Below, in pieces: positions 9,377 to 18,049 of a stretch of DNA of 64,000 nucleotides. The translations under genes and the position numbers were made by a program. The stretch comes from Paenibacillus sp. (GTDB lineage Bacteria; Bacillota; Bacilli; Paenibacillales; Paenibacillaceae): NCBI GenBank assembly GCA_017512705.1, contig JAFWEX010000089.1:1-64000 (forward strand), in the 5' to 3' direction. Within the stretch, counting starts at the first letter, position 1. Each line of letters begins with the position of its first letter. A model generated the notes under the pieces. It had not been told where the DNA came from. It did not search any database and saw only the letters and a list, made by a program, of their open reading frames with translations.

Positions 9377-10576
9377 GTGAGTGGAGCAATGTCGTGGCCT
9401 TTTTTACGTTTATACATTTTGGTGCTTCTTTACTTTAGTGCCAATGCGATTCTGAATGTCATCATCCCGTTGCAGGGGGCCTTCCTTGGTGCGAGCAGTA
9501 CAACGATCGGGCTGATTATGGGTGCGTATATGTTTACAACGATGTTTTTCAGACCGTGGGCAGGCAAAGTTATTCAAAAGCACGGGCCAATCAAAGTGCT
9601 GCGGATTATTCTGATTATCAATGGATTTGCGCTGATTCTCTACACGTTTACAGGACTTGGCGGTTATCTGATTGCCCGTATTTTGCAAGGGGTGTCGACG
9701 GCCTTTTTTTCCATGGCGCTGCAGATTGGCATCATTGATGCACTACCGGAGAAAGACCGTTCTCAGGGCATCTCCTATTATTCGTTGTTCAGTTATATTC
9801 CGGGTATTATTGGCCCGGTGCTTGCATTAGCCATTTGGCAAACCGGAGGCATGGATTATTTTACTGTGGTGCTGATCGGAATTGCGATTTGTACGGGAAT
9901 CTTCGGCTATACTGTCAAGATGGAAAAAGATAAGGAACAATCACAGCCTGCTACAGATACATCCGGGCAGAACGTGAGCATGTGGGAGTCCTTCGGACAA
10001 CTGGTGAAAAATCCATTGTTATTCCGCTGTAGTGTGCTGATGCTGAGTGCATCGGTTGTATTTGGCGCGGTTACTACATTTATTCCGCTCTACGCAAGTC
10101 AGATTCCTAGCGGCAATGCTGGCGTATATCTGATGCTACAGGCGGGTACAGTGGTGCTGGCTCGAATCGCGCTCCGCAAACGTATTCCTTCGGACGGGAA
10201 GTGGCATTCTCCGTTTATCATGATCACGATGCTGCTGCTGGCTGTTGCGGCACAGTGTGTAAGTTTTTCCGTTACGGGAGGTATGGTCTTCTTTTATTCG
10301 GGTGCTGTTCTGATGGGGATTGCTCAAGCGATATTGTATCCAACGCTGACGACTTATCTGTCCTTTGTTTTGCCTCAGGTGAACCGCAATGTACTGATGG
10401 GCTTGTTTATTGCGACCGCTGATTTGGGCATTTCGCTCGGCGGAGTGGTCATGGGGCCGATTGCTGATCTATCGTCCTATTCATTTATGTACATGATCTG
10501 TGCTATTCTAGGAGCGGTGATGATCGTTTTTGCCTATGAACGGCGTAAAACGGCTGCCGAAACCTTAATGAGCTGA
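9377..10576 (+). CDS. cntE: CntE-type MFS metallophore exporter, copy 1
   Basis: This 399-residue major facilitator protein has about 12 hydrophobic segments. In cnt operons CntE exports the freshly made opine metallophore. Family-like phrases include RPWAGKVIQKHGPIKVLRI in the loop after helix 2 and YPTLTTYLSFVLPQVNRNV near helix 10. GTG 9377 is used here; GTG or ATG codons a few residues downstream are alternatives. A 125-nt gap separates it from cntF, but no terminator is seen there, so it probably shares the operon. It is clearly paralogous to the next gene. Confidence 0.78.
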   Translation: MSGAMSWPFLRLYILVLLYFSANAILNVIIPLQGAFLGASSTTIGLIMGAYMFTTMFFRPWAGKVIQKHGPIKVLRIILIINGFALILYTFTGLGGYLIARILQGVSTAFFSMALQIGIIDALPEKDRSQGISYYSLFSYIPGIIGPVLALAIWQTGGMDYFTVVLIGIAICTGIFGYTVKMEKDKEQSQPATDTSGQNVSMWESFGQLVKNPLLFRCSVLMLSASVVFGAVTTFIPLYASQIPSGNAGVYLMLQAGTVVLARIALRKRIPSDGKWHSPFIMITMLLLAVAAQCVSFSVTGGMVFFYSGAVLMGIAQAILYPTLTTYLSFVLPQVNRNVLMGLFIATADLGISLGGVVMGPIADLSSYSFMYMICAILGAVMIVFAYERRKTAAETLMS

Positions 10577-10621
10577 CGGTCAGGGAACGTGGGTACGTGT
10601 TAGAGAAAGCAGGTATGACTA

Positions 10622-11854
10622 TTGAAAGATTCTATAAAGACAACCCCCAATGGAAAATTAAATCCGGTGTCGTTTTCTTTTATCGGGTTTTATATACTGG
10701 CTTTTTTATTTTTTGCGGCGAATGCGGCATTGACCATTATTTTGCCTTTGCGAAGTGAAGCCGCCGGGTTAAACCAGGCTGAAATTGGTCTGATGATGGG
10801 GAGTTACATGTTCACCTGTATGCTGCTGCGGCCATTTGCCGCTCAGATGCTGGGCAAGCATGGACCGCTTCGGGTTATGCGATGGTTGCTGATGTTGCAT
10901 GCAGGGACGTTGCTGCTGTTTATCGTGTCCGGGGTGGACACGTATCTGTGGCTGCGGGCATTGCAGGGCGTGGCGACCGCATTTTTCTCGATGACGATGC
11001 AGGCAGGCATCGTGGAGAGACTGAAGGATAAGGATCGTGCGCAAGGGCTGGCAATGTACACGCTGTTTACGATGGTGCCTTCGCTGGTCATCCCGATTCT
11101 GGCGGTGCAAATCTGGCAAAATGCCAGTGAGCTGGCGTTTACGCTGTTGATGATTGGACTGGCAGTACTCCCTTTGTTGCTAGGGTACAAGGTGGATTTG
11201 CCGCGGAGCACGGTGCAGAACAAAACGTACACACTGGGGGACATGATGCGTTCGTTCAGCGGTATATGGCGCAGTACACCACTACTCGTCAGCAGTATAG
11301 TGATGTTGTTTGCCTCCTGTGTGTTTGGCGCGACGGCAACCTTTCTTCCGCTTTATATGGTTTCGACAGGCACGGCGAGTGCAGGTGTTTTTCTAACGAT
11401 TCAGGGTCTTGTGGTGATCCTGTGCCGTTTTATTCTGCGCAAAAAAATACCGTCAGACGGCAGCTGGAATACGTGGCTTATGGCAGGTCTGATGTTATCT
11501 GCGGCACTCGGGACACAACTGCTTAGCCTGATGGATATAATGGGGCCGTTTGTGTATATTTCTGCGGTGTTTAGCGGTTTTGCGCTGGCGTTACTGTATC
11601 CGACGCTGACCACGTACCTGTCCTTTGTTTTGCCTGCGGATTCAAGGTATGTGCTTATGGGCATATTTATGTCCTCCTATGATCTCGGTTTTTCATTAGG
11701 TGGGCTCGCGATGGGGCTTGTGGTGCAGATCAGCTCTTATTCCGTGATGTTTACTGTTTGTACACTGCTCTCTGTTGCCGCATTGATCGTGGTGGTGTTT
11801 TTCAGACAGCAGATGGAGGCCGGGAATCAGTCCAATCCTGTGCCGGTGAATTGA
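10622..11854 (+). CDS. CntE-type MFS metallophore exporter, copy 2
   Basis: This 410-residue, 12-helix MFS protein is a tandem paralogue of the preceding exporter. Shared landmarks are AAN(A)L at the first helix, MMGSYMFTCMLLRPF (copy 1: IMGAYMFTTMFFRPW), KHGPLRVMRW, and the almost identical YPTLTTYLSFVLP near helix 10. The start is a TTG at 10622 behind AGCAGGT; other starts are possible. It ends the cnt operon. Whether both copies export the same molecule, or one has another substrate such as a precursor or a different opine, cannot be told from sequence. Confidence 0.72.
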   Translation: MKDSIKTTPNGKLNPVSFSFIGFYILAFLFFAANAALTIILPLRSEAAGLNQAEIGLMMGSYMFTCMLLRPFAAQMLGKHGPLRVMRWLLMLHAGTLLLFIVSGVDTYLWLRALQGVATAFFSMTMQAGIVERLKDKDRAQGLAMYTLFTMVPSLVIPILAVQIWQNASELAFTLLMIGLAVLPLLLGYKVDLPRSTVQNKTYTLGDMMRSFSGIWRSTPLLVSSIVMLFASCVFGATATFLPLYMVSTGTASAGVFLTIQGLVVILCRFILRKKIPSDGSWNTWLMAGLMLSAALGTQLLSLMDIMGPFVYISAVFSGFALALLYPTLTTYLSFVLPADSRYVLMGIFMSSYDLGFSLGGLAMGLVVQISSYSVMFTVCTLLSVAALIVVVFFRQQMEAGNQSNPVPVN

Positions 11855-11861
11855 TTTAGAT

Positions 11862-11934
11862 AAAGCTTGTGATTTTCTCTGCAAATCGTATAGAACCTAT
11901 GCGTTGTGGGGAATTCATAAGCTTTTTTCTCACT
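11862..11934 (+). terminator. Possible terminator of the cnt operon
   Basis: AAAGCTTGTGA (11862-11872) can pair with TCATAAGCTTT (ending about 11926), followed by a T-rich run. The loop is long, so confidence is modest. Confidence 0.4.
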
Positions 11935-11962
11935 ATTTTTGGTTATGAGTACGAAAAAAGAT

Positions 11963-12022
11963 TTGACATTTGCGGCAGGCAGGATTATAGTCATTTTTGT
12001 TAATCGTAATAATTACTATTAA
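11963..12022 (+). promoter_or_regulatory. Promoter with second Zur-type operator
   Basis: TTGACA (11963-11968), a 17-nt spacer and TATAGT (11986-11991) form a strong sigma-A promoter. A 23-bp near-palindrome follows at 12000-12022 with arms TTAATCGTAAT and ATTACTATTAA around a central A. The arms, including the same single mismatch, are identical to those of the cnt operator at 963-985, so both transcripts should answer to the same zinc repressor. Confidence 0.82.
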
Positions 12023-12073
12023 ACGAGAAATCCACCGATCAAGGTGAACTGTACCTATAAGGAGTAGAACTAT

Positions 12074-13269
12074 ATGACACAAAAGCAAATACCGGTGACC
12101 GTTCTCAGCGGTTATCTTGGATCAGGCAAAACAACAGTTCTGAATCATGTGCTGCACAATCGACAAGGGCTGAAAGTAGCTGTTATCGTGAACGACATGA
12201 GTGAGGTTAATATCGATGCAGCTATGGTCAAAGGCGAGGGAACGCTATCCCGTACAGAAGAGAAACTGGTAGAGATGTCCAACGGTTGTATCTGCTGCAC
12301 CCTCCGTGATGATCTGATTCAAGAGGTTGCTAAGCTGGTGAACGAAGGCAAGTACGATTACATTCTGATCGAGTCGACAGGAATTAGCGAACCTGTACCG
12401 GTTGCACAGACATTTACATATGCTGATGAAGAGACAGGCATTGATCTGACGCATCTGGCGAAGCTGGATTGTCTCGTAACCGTCGTTGACGCCAATCGGT
12501 TCTGGCATGATTATGCCTCGGGACAAAGTTTGTTGGATCGGAACCAGGCTACCGGAGAGGAAGATACCCGTGATGTCGTAGATCTGCTCATGGATCAGAT
12601 CGAAACCTGTGATGTGCTACTGCTGAATAAATGTGATCTGGTAGAAGAATCGGAGCTTCACAAGCTGGAGGGCATTATTCGCAAGTTACAACCGAGTGCG
12701 AAAATCATTCGTACCGTGAATGGACAGGTGAATCCGGCAGAGATTCTGAATACTGGACGGTTTAATTTTGATCAAGTGAGTATGTCGGCCGGGTGGATTC
12801 AGGAGCTTCAAAAAGAGACTCATACGCCAGAGACCGAAGAATATGGTATCGGATCATTTGTGTATCGCCGTAGGAGACCGTTTCATCCTTCCCGTCTAGC
12901 TGAATGGATGAGTTACTGGCCGAAGAGGTTGTACGTGCCAAAGGTCTGGTATGGCTGGCCGCTGAGGGAGATGTTGCCGCTAGCCTGAGTCAGGCGGGTC
13001 CATCCATTCAATTTGGTCCTGCCGGGTATTGGGTTGCCGCGCTACCCGAAGCAGACAAGGAAGACATTTTGCGGACAGAGCCTGATGTGCTTGCGAATTG
13101 GGATGAACAGTGGGGCGATCGCCAAACCGAACTGGTCATGATCGGCATCCACATGGAACGATCCACCATTGAAGATGAACTGGATCAATGTCTGCTTAGC
13201 GATGAAGAGATGCTGGCGGATTGGGGGCAATTTCATAACCCGTTGCCGTGGCCTGTAGATGTTGAATAG
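12074..13269 (+). pseudogene. CobW/COG0523 GTPase, frameshifted (YciC-type metallochaperone)
   Basis: This gene encodes a COG0523 GTPase of the kind induced by zinc starvation (YciC/ZagA in Bacillus), thought to deliver zinc to client proteins. The N-terminal part has Walker A GYLGSGKTT, the metal-binding CICC motif in NGCICCTLRDDL, ESTGISEP and the guanine motif NKCDLV. The frame runs to a stop at 12988, but protein-like sequence (LLAEEVVRAKGLVWLAAEGD to PLPWPVDVE) continues in another frame from about 12904 to 13269, matching the CobW C-terminal domain. The break lies at about 12900-12912, where a TGGATG-type repeat sits; loss of one base or of one 4-nt repeat unit would produce it. The N-terminal GTPase half is intact, so a truncated product is possible. 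It follows its own Zur-type promoter and AAGGAG. Confidence 0.75.
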
Positions 13270-13346
13270 TGGGTGAGGATATGGGTGAAGTGGGAAGAAA
13301 TCCAAGAACTGCCGTAGGGAAGTTTTATTGAGCATATCATGTGAAT

Positions 13347-13400
13347 AACGATCTCCAGAGGATATGATTCGTCCAGTGTGTCTGGAGATCGTTTGTTTAT
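13347..13400 (+). terminator. Intrinsic terminator between convergent genes
   Basis: AACGATCTCCAGA (13347-13359) and TCTGGAGATCGTT (13381-13393) are perfectly complementary over 13 bp and are followed by TGTTTAT. It closes the CobW transcript and may also serve the convergent regulator gene. Confidence 0.75.
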
Positions 13401-13447
13401 CATTATCATTAGAAGAGCGGATGGAAAGGGCTCGTACAAATCCAAGA

Positions 13448-14500
13448 CTATGCCTCGTATAAAACCTCACCCGTCCGTGAGACATCGTAACCCTCGAACG
13501 CTTGTAATTCCTGCCTGAACTCCGGAGACTGAAGGATGTGTAGAACAGAATCAATCCAAGCCTCATTCCCCTGTTTTCTCATCATGACCAAGTCATAGCG
13601 CTCCTGTACCAGCGGAATGAAATCGACTTGCCCAACGAGGCGGGCAGCCTTCTCAATGCCCACACCTACATCGGCTTCGCCGGAGCTGACTTTGGCAGCT
13701 ACGCCCATATGACTTGTTTCTTCCGTTTCATATCCGAGTACTCCCGCAGCAGAGATGCCGTGCAGCCGAAGCTGCTCGTCCAACAACACTCGAGCGCCAG
13801 AACCTTTTTCCCGATTCACCAGGCGCAGTTCAGGTTGGCTTAGATCTGTCCAATCATTCAACTGACGCGGATTACCACGCGGAACATATAGACCAGCAGG
13901 GCGGGACAACAGGTTAACTACAACATAGGACCAGCCTGTTAAAATCTTACGAATATACGGCAGATTATACTCCCCAGTGTCTCCATCCAGCAGATGAGTA
14001 CTTACCAGATCAGATTCCCCCCGATACATGGAGATTAGTCCATCCAGACTGCCCATGAAGGAGCGTAGTGGACGAATATCCCGTGATTTCTTCTCCATAT
14101 GACGCATCAGAATATCCAGACTCACATCCTGTCCTGTAATGACCAGATGACGGACCGCCGTTTGGGATGAAGATACTCCCATATGTTGAGTTGTCATTGT
14201 CTGAAGCTCTCTGTGACTGGTCCCCGTGAATGATCCTCCAGCTTGGTTCAGTTTCTGGACAAGTTCAGTCGAAGGTTGCTGTGGCGTTGCTCCAGATGGA
14301 ATATGCTGCACGTGTGCAGGGGACTGGAGCTGCTTCGAGCGACGTTTGTAGGCGTCCAGATCGGCAGCATCAATACGCATTTGTTTGCCTACTCGGTAGG
14401 CGACAAGGTCTCCCTTTTTGATCAGGTCATAGACGGTTAATTTGGATATCTTCAGCAGTTTAGCTATGTCTTCAGTCGTGTAGGATTGCTCCTCCGTCAT
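13448..14500 (-). CDS. HTH plus periplasmic-binding-like regulator of molybdate uptake
   Basis: This 350-residue cytoplasmic regulator has an N-terminal excisionase/MerR-type DNA-binding domain (about 1-60: YTTEDIAKLLKISKLTVYDL, then GKQMRIDAADLDAYKR). A C-terminal half (about 120-345) resembles a molybdate/tungstate-binding protein domain (COG1910), with RPAGLYVPRGNPR, REKGSGARVLLDEQL and GVAAKVSSGEADVGVG. The domain pair suggests a sensor that binds molybdate and controls the divergent modAB. In Bacillus subtilis an analogous set (yvgK-L-M) has the same layout. A proline/glutamine-rich linker lies at about 60-110. There is no signal peptide, as expected for a cytoplasmic sensor. Confidence 0.72.
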   Translation of the reverse strand: MTEEQSYTTEDIAKLLKISKLTVYDLIKKGDLVAYRVGKQMRIDAADLDAYKRRSKQLQSPAHVQHIPSGATPQQPSTELVQKLNQAGGSFTGTSHRELQTMTTQHMGVSSSQTAVRHLVITGQDVSLDILMRHMEKKSRDIRPLRSFMGSLDGLISMYRGESDLVSTHLLDGDTGEYNLPYIRKILTGWSYVVVNLLSRPAGLYVPRGNPRQLNDWTDLSQPELRLVNREKGSGARVLLDEQLRLHGISAAGVLGYETEETSHMGVAAKVSSGEADVGVGIEKAARLVGQVDFIPLVQERYDLVMMRKQGNEAWIDSVLHILQSPEFRQELQAFEGYDVSRTGEVLYEA

Positions 14501-14757
14501 TGGCGAAGACCTCCTCTATAATTATGAAAGGCGTAACAGCCTGTACGAGTAATCTTATTGTTATCATATTAAACAACCCATTGCAGAAGTACTTCTACAT
14601 AACGAGTCTTTACCACCCAGATATAAGAAGGGGATTTCTTGTACTATACCATTAAATGAAGATGTGCATAAACCTGAGAACGTACAATATAAAGCTGACA
14701 TACTGGCTTAGATATTGAAAGTGATTATAGTCACCTTCCTAATTTATCTGTTCTGTG

Positions 14758-14795
14758 TATAATTAGTTATAATCAATTATATCTAGTTATAACTA
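14758..14795 (+). promoter_or_regulatory. modA promoter and paired operator candidates
   Basis: TATAAT at 14758-14763 is a good -10, but the -35 is poor. Directly after it lie TAGTTATAATCA (14764-14775) and the perfect 12-bp palindrome TAGTTATAACTA (14784-14795), 20 bp apart start to start, about two helical turns. This is a natural binding site pair for the adjacent regulator. The rest of the 14501-14757 intergenic stretch is AT-rich and should hold the divergent regulator promoter, not resolved by eye. Confidence 0.55.
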
Positions 14796-14818
14796 AACAT
14801 ATTTTTGGGGGAGAACGG

Positions 14819-15700
14819 ATGAACAAAAGAATTGGATATCTACTTGTGAGCGTGTTCCTGGGGCTAGCGGTTGTGCTGGCAGGTTGCGGAGCCAAGGAAG
14901 ATGTAAATAGACAGGATGCGGCGTCTCCCGCTACTCCATCAGGGGCATCTGTACCAGCGGCGACAGGTGAGAATACAGCACCAGTAGCACAAGAGCCGCA
15001 GGAAAAAGTCGAGCTGACCATATCCGCTGCTGCGAGTCTGACCGATGCAATGCAAGAAATCCAGGCGAACTTTGAACAGGCTAATCCCAATACCAGTCTG
15101 AACTTTAACTTCGGGGCATCTGGTGCCTTGCAGCAGCAGATTGAGCAGGGAGCACCTGTGGACATTTTCGTATCGGCTGCAGCCAAAAATATGAAAGCAT
15201 TAGTTGATGAGAATCTGATCGCATCCACAGACCAGAAGAACCTCCTGCAAAATTCACTAGTTGCTATTGTACCGGCAGATGGGACAAACATCGTGACCAG
15301 TGAGAAAGATCTGACGAGTGAAGGTATCAAAACCATAGCCATAGGCATTCCAGAGAGCGTCCCTGCGGGAACGTATGCGAAGGAAGCTCTGACCCATGCA
15401 AAGCTATGGGATCAGCTTGGGAAAAAGCTTGTGCAAGGTAAGGACGTCCGGCAGGTTCTGCAATATGTAGAAACTGGTAATGCGGATGCTGGGTTTGTGT
15501 ATAAAACAGATGCATTGACTTCCAAGCAGGTAAAAATTGCGTTTGAAGTGGACAAAAATAGCTATACACCGGCGAACTATCCGCTGGGCATCATCGATGG
15601 TACGAAACATCGGACAGAAGCCGAACAGTTCTATGCTTATCTGCAGACATCTGAAGTGCTGGACATCTTTGCGAAATACGGCTTCTCCGTTCCCGAATGA
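14819..15700 (+). CDS. modA: Molybdate-binding lipoprotein ModA
   Basis: This 293-residue molybdate-binding protein has an N-terminal signal and lipobox (VVLAGCGAK), so it is anchored to the outer face of the membrane. After a Pro/Ala-rich linker (about 25-62), ModA-typical motifs follow: ISAAASLTDAMQEI, FNFGASGALQQQIEQGAPVD and IFVSAAAKNM. GGGGGAG precedes ATG 14819. It overlaps modB by 4 nt (ATGA). It captures molybdate for ModB. Confidence 0.88.
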   Translation: MNKRIGYLLVSVFLGLAVVLAGCGAKEDVNRQDAASPATPSGASVPAATGENTAPVAQEPQEKVELTISAAASLTDAMQEIQANFEQANPNTSLNFNFGASGALQQQIEQGAPVDIFVSAAAKNMKALVDENLIASTDQKNLLQNSLVAIVPADGTNIVTSEKDLTSEGIKTIAIGIPESVPAGTYAKEALTHAKLWDQLGKKLVQGKDVRQVLQYVETGNADAGFVYKTDALTSKQVKIAFEVDKNSYTPANYPLGIIDGTKHRTEAEQFYAYLQTSEVLDIFAKYGFSVPE

Positions 15701-16374
15701 ACATACCTGCGATAGACTGGTCCGTATTCTGGCCCCCTGTGCGTTTGTCCCTTCAGGTAGCGCTGTTATCCAGTGTAGTAGCCGTTATCATGGGAGTAGC
15801 TGTCGCCTGGAAAATGTCACGTACAGCATTTCGCGGGAAAGTTATTCTGGAGACGATTCTCATGCTTCCACTTGTACTGCCTCCAACGGTGGTGGGATTC
15901 CTGCTTCTTGTTATTCTGGGTCGCAGAAGTCTGGTCGGACGTTGGATAGAGACGATCTTCTCATCACCGGTCATTTTTTCGTGGTGGGCAGCGGTCATTG
16001 CTTCTGTCGTGGTCGCTTTTCCACTGGTCTATCAGACTATGAAATCCGGTTTTAACGGAGTGGACCGAGATCTGGAGGATGCGGGACGATCGATCGGAGC
16101 TAATGAATGGCAGGTGTTCCGTTACATTACGCTACCGCTTGCGGGCAGGGCATTGATTACGGCATTCATCCTGGGCTTCGCCCGTGCACTTGGAGAATTC
16201 GGTGCAACATTGATGATTGCAGGCAATATTCCGGGCAAAACACAGACCGTGCCAACAGCTATTTATGTTGCGGTAGATTCGGGGAATCAGCCCATGGCTT
16301 GGGCCTGGACAATCTCGATTGTGGTCATCTCATTTCTGATGTTACTGATGACGAGACAGCAGGCGCGACAATAG
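15697..16374 (+). CDS. modB: Molybdate ABC permease ModB
   Basis: This 225-residue permease of the ModB/CysW type has five or so hydrophobic segments and the coupling-loop sequence DLEDAGRSIGANEWQVFRYI followed by the family phrase GFARALGEFGATLMIAGNIP. It starts inside the modA stop (ATGA overlap), so the two are translationally coupled. No modC ATPase follows: a terminator begins about 100 nt downstream. The ATPase must be supplied from elsewhere, as in the Bacillus subtilis yvgLM pair. Confidence 0.88.
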   Translation: MNIPAIDWSVFWPPVRLSLQVALLSSVVAVIMGVAVAWKMSRTAFRGKVILETILMLPLVLPPTVVGFLLLVILGRRSLVGRWIETIFSSPVIFSWWAAVIASVVVAFPLVYQTMKSGFNGVDRDLEDAGRSIGANEWQVFRYITLPLAGRALITAFILGFARALGEFGATLMIAGNIPGKTQTVPTAIYVAVDSGNQPMAWAWTISIVVISFLMLLMTRQQARQ

Positions 16375-16477
16375 ATCATCATTTTAAGATACGCAACATA
16401 TGAACATAATCCACATTAATGTTTTTAATCCCTCTTAATACCTTTAAATGGTAGGGTGTAATTTATATATTTGGAAT

Positions 16478-16518
16478 AAAACCGCTAAGAGAATGTATGC
16501 TCAGATAGCGGTTTTTTT
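16478..16518 (+). terminator. Terminator after modAB
   Basis: AAAACCGCTA (16478-16487) pairs with TAGCGGTTTT (16506-16515), followed by TTT. A strong intrinsic terminator. The rest of 16375-16709 (335 nt) shows no gene; it has a homopolymer-rich patch near 16595-16615. Confidence 0.85.
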
Positions 16519-16709
16519 CTATGAGTGACCTGACATATGTCCTAAAAAGGAATGAAAATGATCTTACTGGAAAAGTAAAGCCCTTTTCGGCGAAAAAAAA
16601 CAAATTTTTTTCCAAATTTCTACCGTTCAGCACTCGCTTTCGGGGGGCTTGTTCTGTAAAATAGGAGGTAACTGATTCCAGCCAAGCATTGAAATAAGGA
16701 GAGACGACG

Positions 16710-17042
16710 ATGAAGACTAAACCTGATTGCGACGTATCGTTGCAAATCGATGATTATCTGGATCTTTTGCATTTTGCCATCCAAATTCAAGATCACGAAT
16801 GGCGCCAGTCCCTTATCCAGCAACTCAAAATATTTCAAACGGCAACGGAGCAGCAACATACTCCTGAAGAAGAATTATGGATGAGATTCGATTACATCAA
16901 CAGTAAATTGACAGGTCTATGTCATCAGATTCACGCCGCTCATTCTGTGGATGAACGAAAAAAGTTTGAAGAACGTGTTGGTATTTTGCAATTACAGCGA
17001 GTGGAAGTGGCACGTAAAATTAAATGGGCCAGCCGCCGATAA
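16710..17042 (+). CDS. Hypothetical helical protein
   Basis: This 110-residue protein of unknown family is rich in charged and Gln residues with long predicted helices (for example FEERVGILQLQRVEVARKIK at the end). It has no signal peptide or membrane segment. ATG 16710 follows AAGGAGAG at good spacing, which supports translation. It stands alone between two terminators (16478-16518 and 17185-17221). No function is proposed. Confidence 0.6.
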   Translation: MKTKPDCDVSLQIDDYLDLLHFAIQIQDHEWRQSLIQQLKIFQTATEQQHTPEEELWMRFDYINSKLTGLCHQIHAAHSVDERKKFEERVGILQLQRVEVARKIKWASRR

Positions 17043-17184
17043 AAGAATAGGTTAACGATGTGCATCGATCTGCATGTCTGGACATGAAACAGCTGTGCTC
17101 AAGAAACCGTTACGTAGTTAATGTATGGACACTGGATTCACGGTAGATTCAAAGTTGACCAAACAAAACTTCATATGAACGTAC

Positions 17185-17221
17185 AAAGCCACTCTCCGTA
17201 TAATAGGGAGGTGGCTTTTTT
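17185..17221 (+). terminator. Terminator after the 16710-17042 gene
   Basis: AAAGCCAC (17185-17192) pairs with GTGGCTTT (17211-17218), extended by CTCC/GGAG inside, with a run of T after the stem. Confidence 0.75.
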
Positions 17222-17307
17222 ACTTGTAATTAAGGAGCTACATAATGAATGATATACAGGAGTGAACTAATTTCACGATATAGGCGCAAGCTGGAGTAAC
17301 TGACACT

Positions 17308-17357
17308 CCCGGCCCGGCATATGCTGTAGCAGGCAAATGCTGATAGGCCGGGTTTTT
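17308..17357 (+). terminator. Second hairpin with T-run, immediately before the spore-type gene cluster
   Basis: CCCGGCC (17308-17314) pairs with GGCCGGG (17346-17352) and is followed by TTTTTC. Only 40 nt separate it from the next start codon and it lies about 85 nt after another terminator, so it could be an attenuator or end a small RNA made from 17222 onward. Its role is inferred. Nothing else is seen in 17222-17396. Confidence 0.55.
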
Positions 17358-17396
17358 CTATAGGTGAAGCAGGCCTTGACCGAAAGGAGGAGCAAC

Positions 17397-17684
17397 ATGC
17401 AGAGCAAAATTGATGAAATTATTACGCATATTGCGCATTCTCACCAGCAGATTGCACGGGTATTGGATGCCAAACGTCAGGTCGCTGTACGTATGTCGGA
17501 GATTATCCAACACTTGCCGGATATGGAGCCGGAGCTAGATGGGGTTGAAGGTCTGCTAGACAGCTCAGGACAGATTAACAAAAGCATTATCTCCTACCTG
17601 GGAGGGCTTGCTGACCTGGAAGAAGCTGTAGCCGAGACACTGACCCAGGTTATGCGAGAGATTGCAGTACAAGATGAAGAATAA
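17397..17684 (+). CDS. Small helical protein of the spore-surface type cluster, member 1
   Basis: This 95-residue all-helical protein of unknown family starts at ATG 17397 behind AAAGGAGGAGC; an upstream in-frame start at 17364 lacks such a site. Its N-terminal IAHSHQQIARVLDAKRQVAV resembles IAYSQQALARILDSVASVSS of the gene at 18046, so the two look like divergent paralogues. It is acidic at the C-terminus (IAVQDEE). It heads a co-directional run ending in CgeB-like proteins and glycosyltransferases, which suggests a structural or scaffold role at the spore surface. That role is context only. Confidence 0.6.
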   Translation: MQSKIDEIITHIAHSHQQIARVLDAKRQVAVRMSEIIQHLPDMEPELDGVEGLLDSSGQINKSIISYLGGLADLEEAVAETLTQVMREIAVQDEE

Positions 17685-17707
17685 GCCCGGAAGGCGGGTG
17701 ATGAGTC

Positions 17708-18049
17708 ATGAGCCGAGAACAAAGTCTCATTCTGATGCTGGATGCGGCAGCCAAGATGCAGTGGAACATTGCACTGATTCTGGAGGCCAAGGCGATTGAG
17801 GCAGAGAAGGTAAGAAACTGGACGCTGAATCATCTGAACGGGGATAGCTTTTTGACCCATGGCGACCAGGTAAGTGAGCCTCTTAAAATGCATGAGCAGT
17901 TGGTGGAACTGCTGGAAGGATTAACCCGGATGGAAACGGGATTATGCAACAATCTTAAGGCCGTGATGGTCCAGAGTGACAGCGAAGATGGTGGCGGGAT
18001 GGACGGGGGTATGTTTGGCGGCATGGATCTCGGGGATCTAGGAAAATGA
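17708..18049 (+). CDS. Small helical protein of the spore-surface type cluster, member 2
   Basis: This 113-residue protein has the same general plan as its neighbours: an N-terminal helix with LDAAAKMQWNIALILEAKAI, comparable in position to the ARVLDA and ARILDS segments of the flanking genes. The C-terminus is glycine/methionine/aspartate rich (GGGMDGGMFGGMDLGDLGK), an unusual flexible tail. It overlaps the next gene by 4 nt (ATGA). Family unknown. Confidence 0.58.
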   Translation: MSREQSLILMLDAAAKMQWNIALILEAKAIEAEKVRNWTLNHLNGDSFLTHGDQVSEPLKMHEQLVELLEGLTRMETGLCNNLKAVMVQSDSEDGGGMDGGMFGGMDLGDLGK

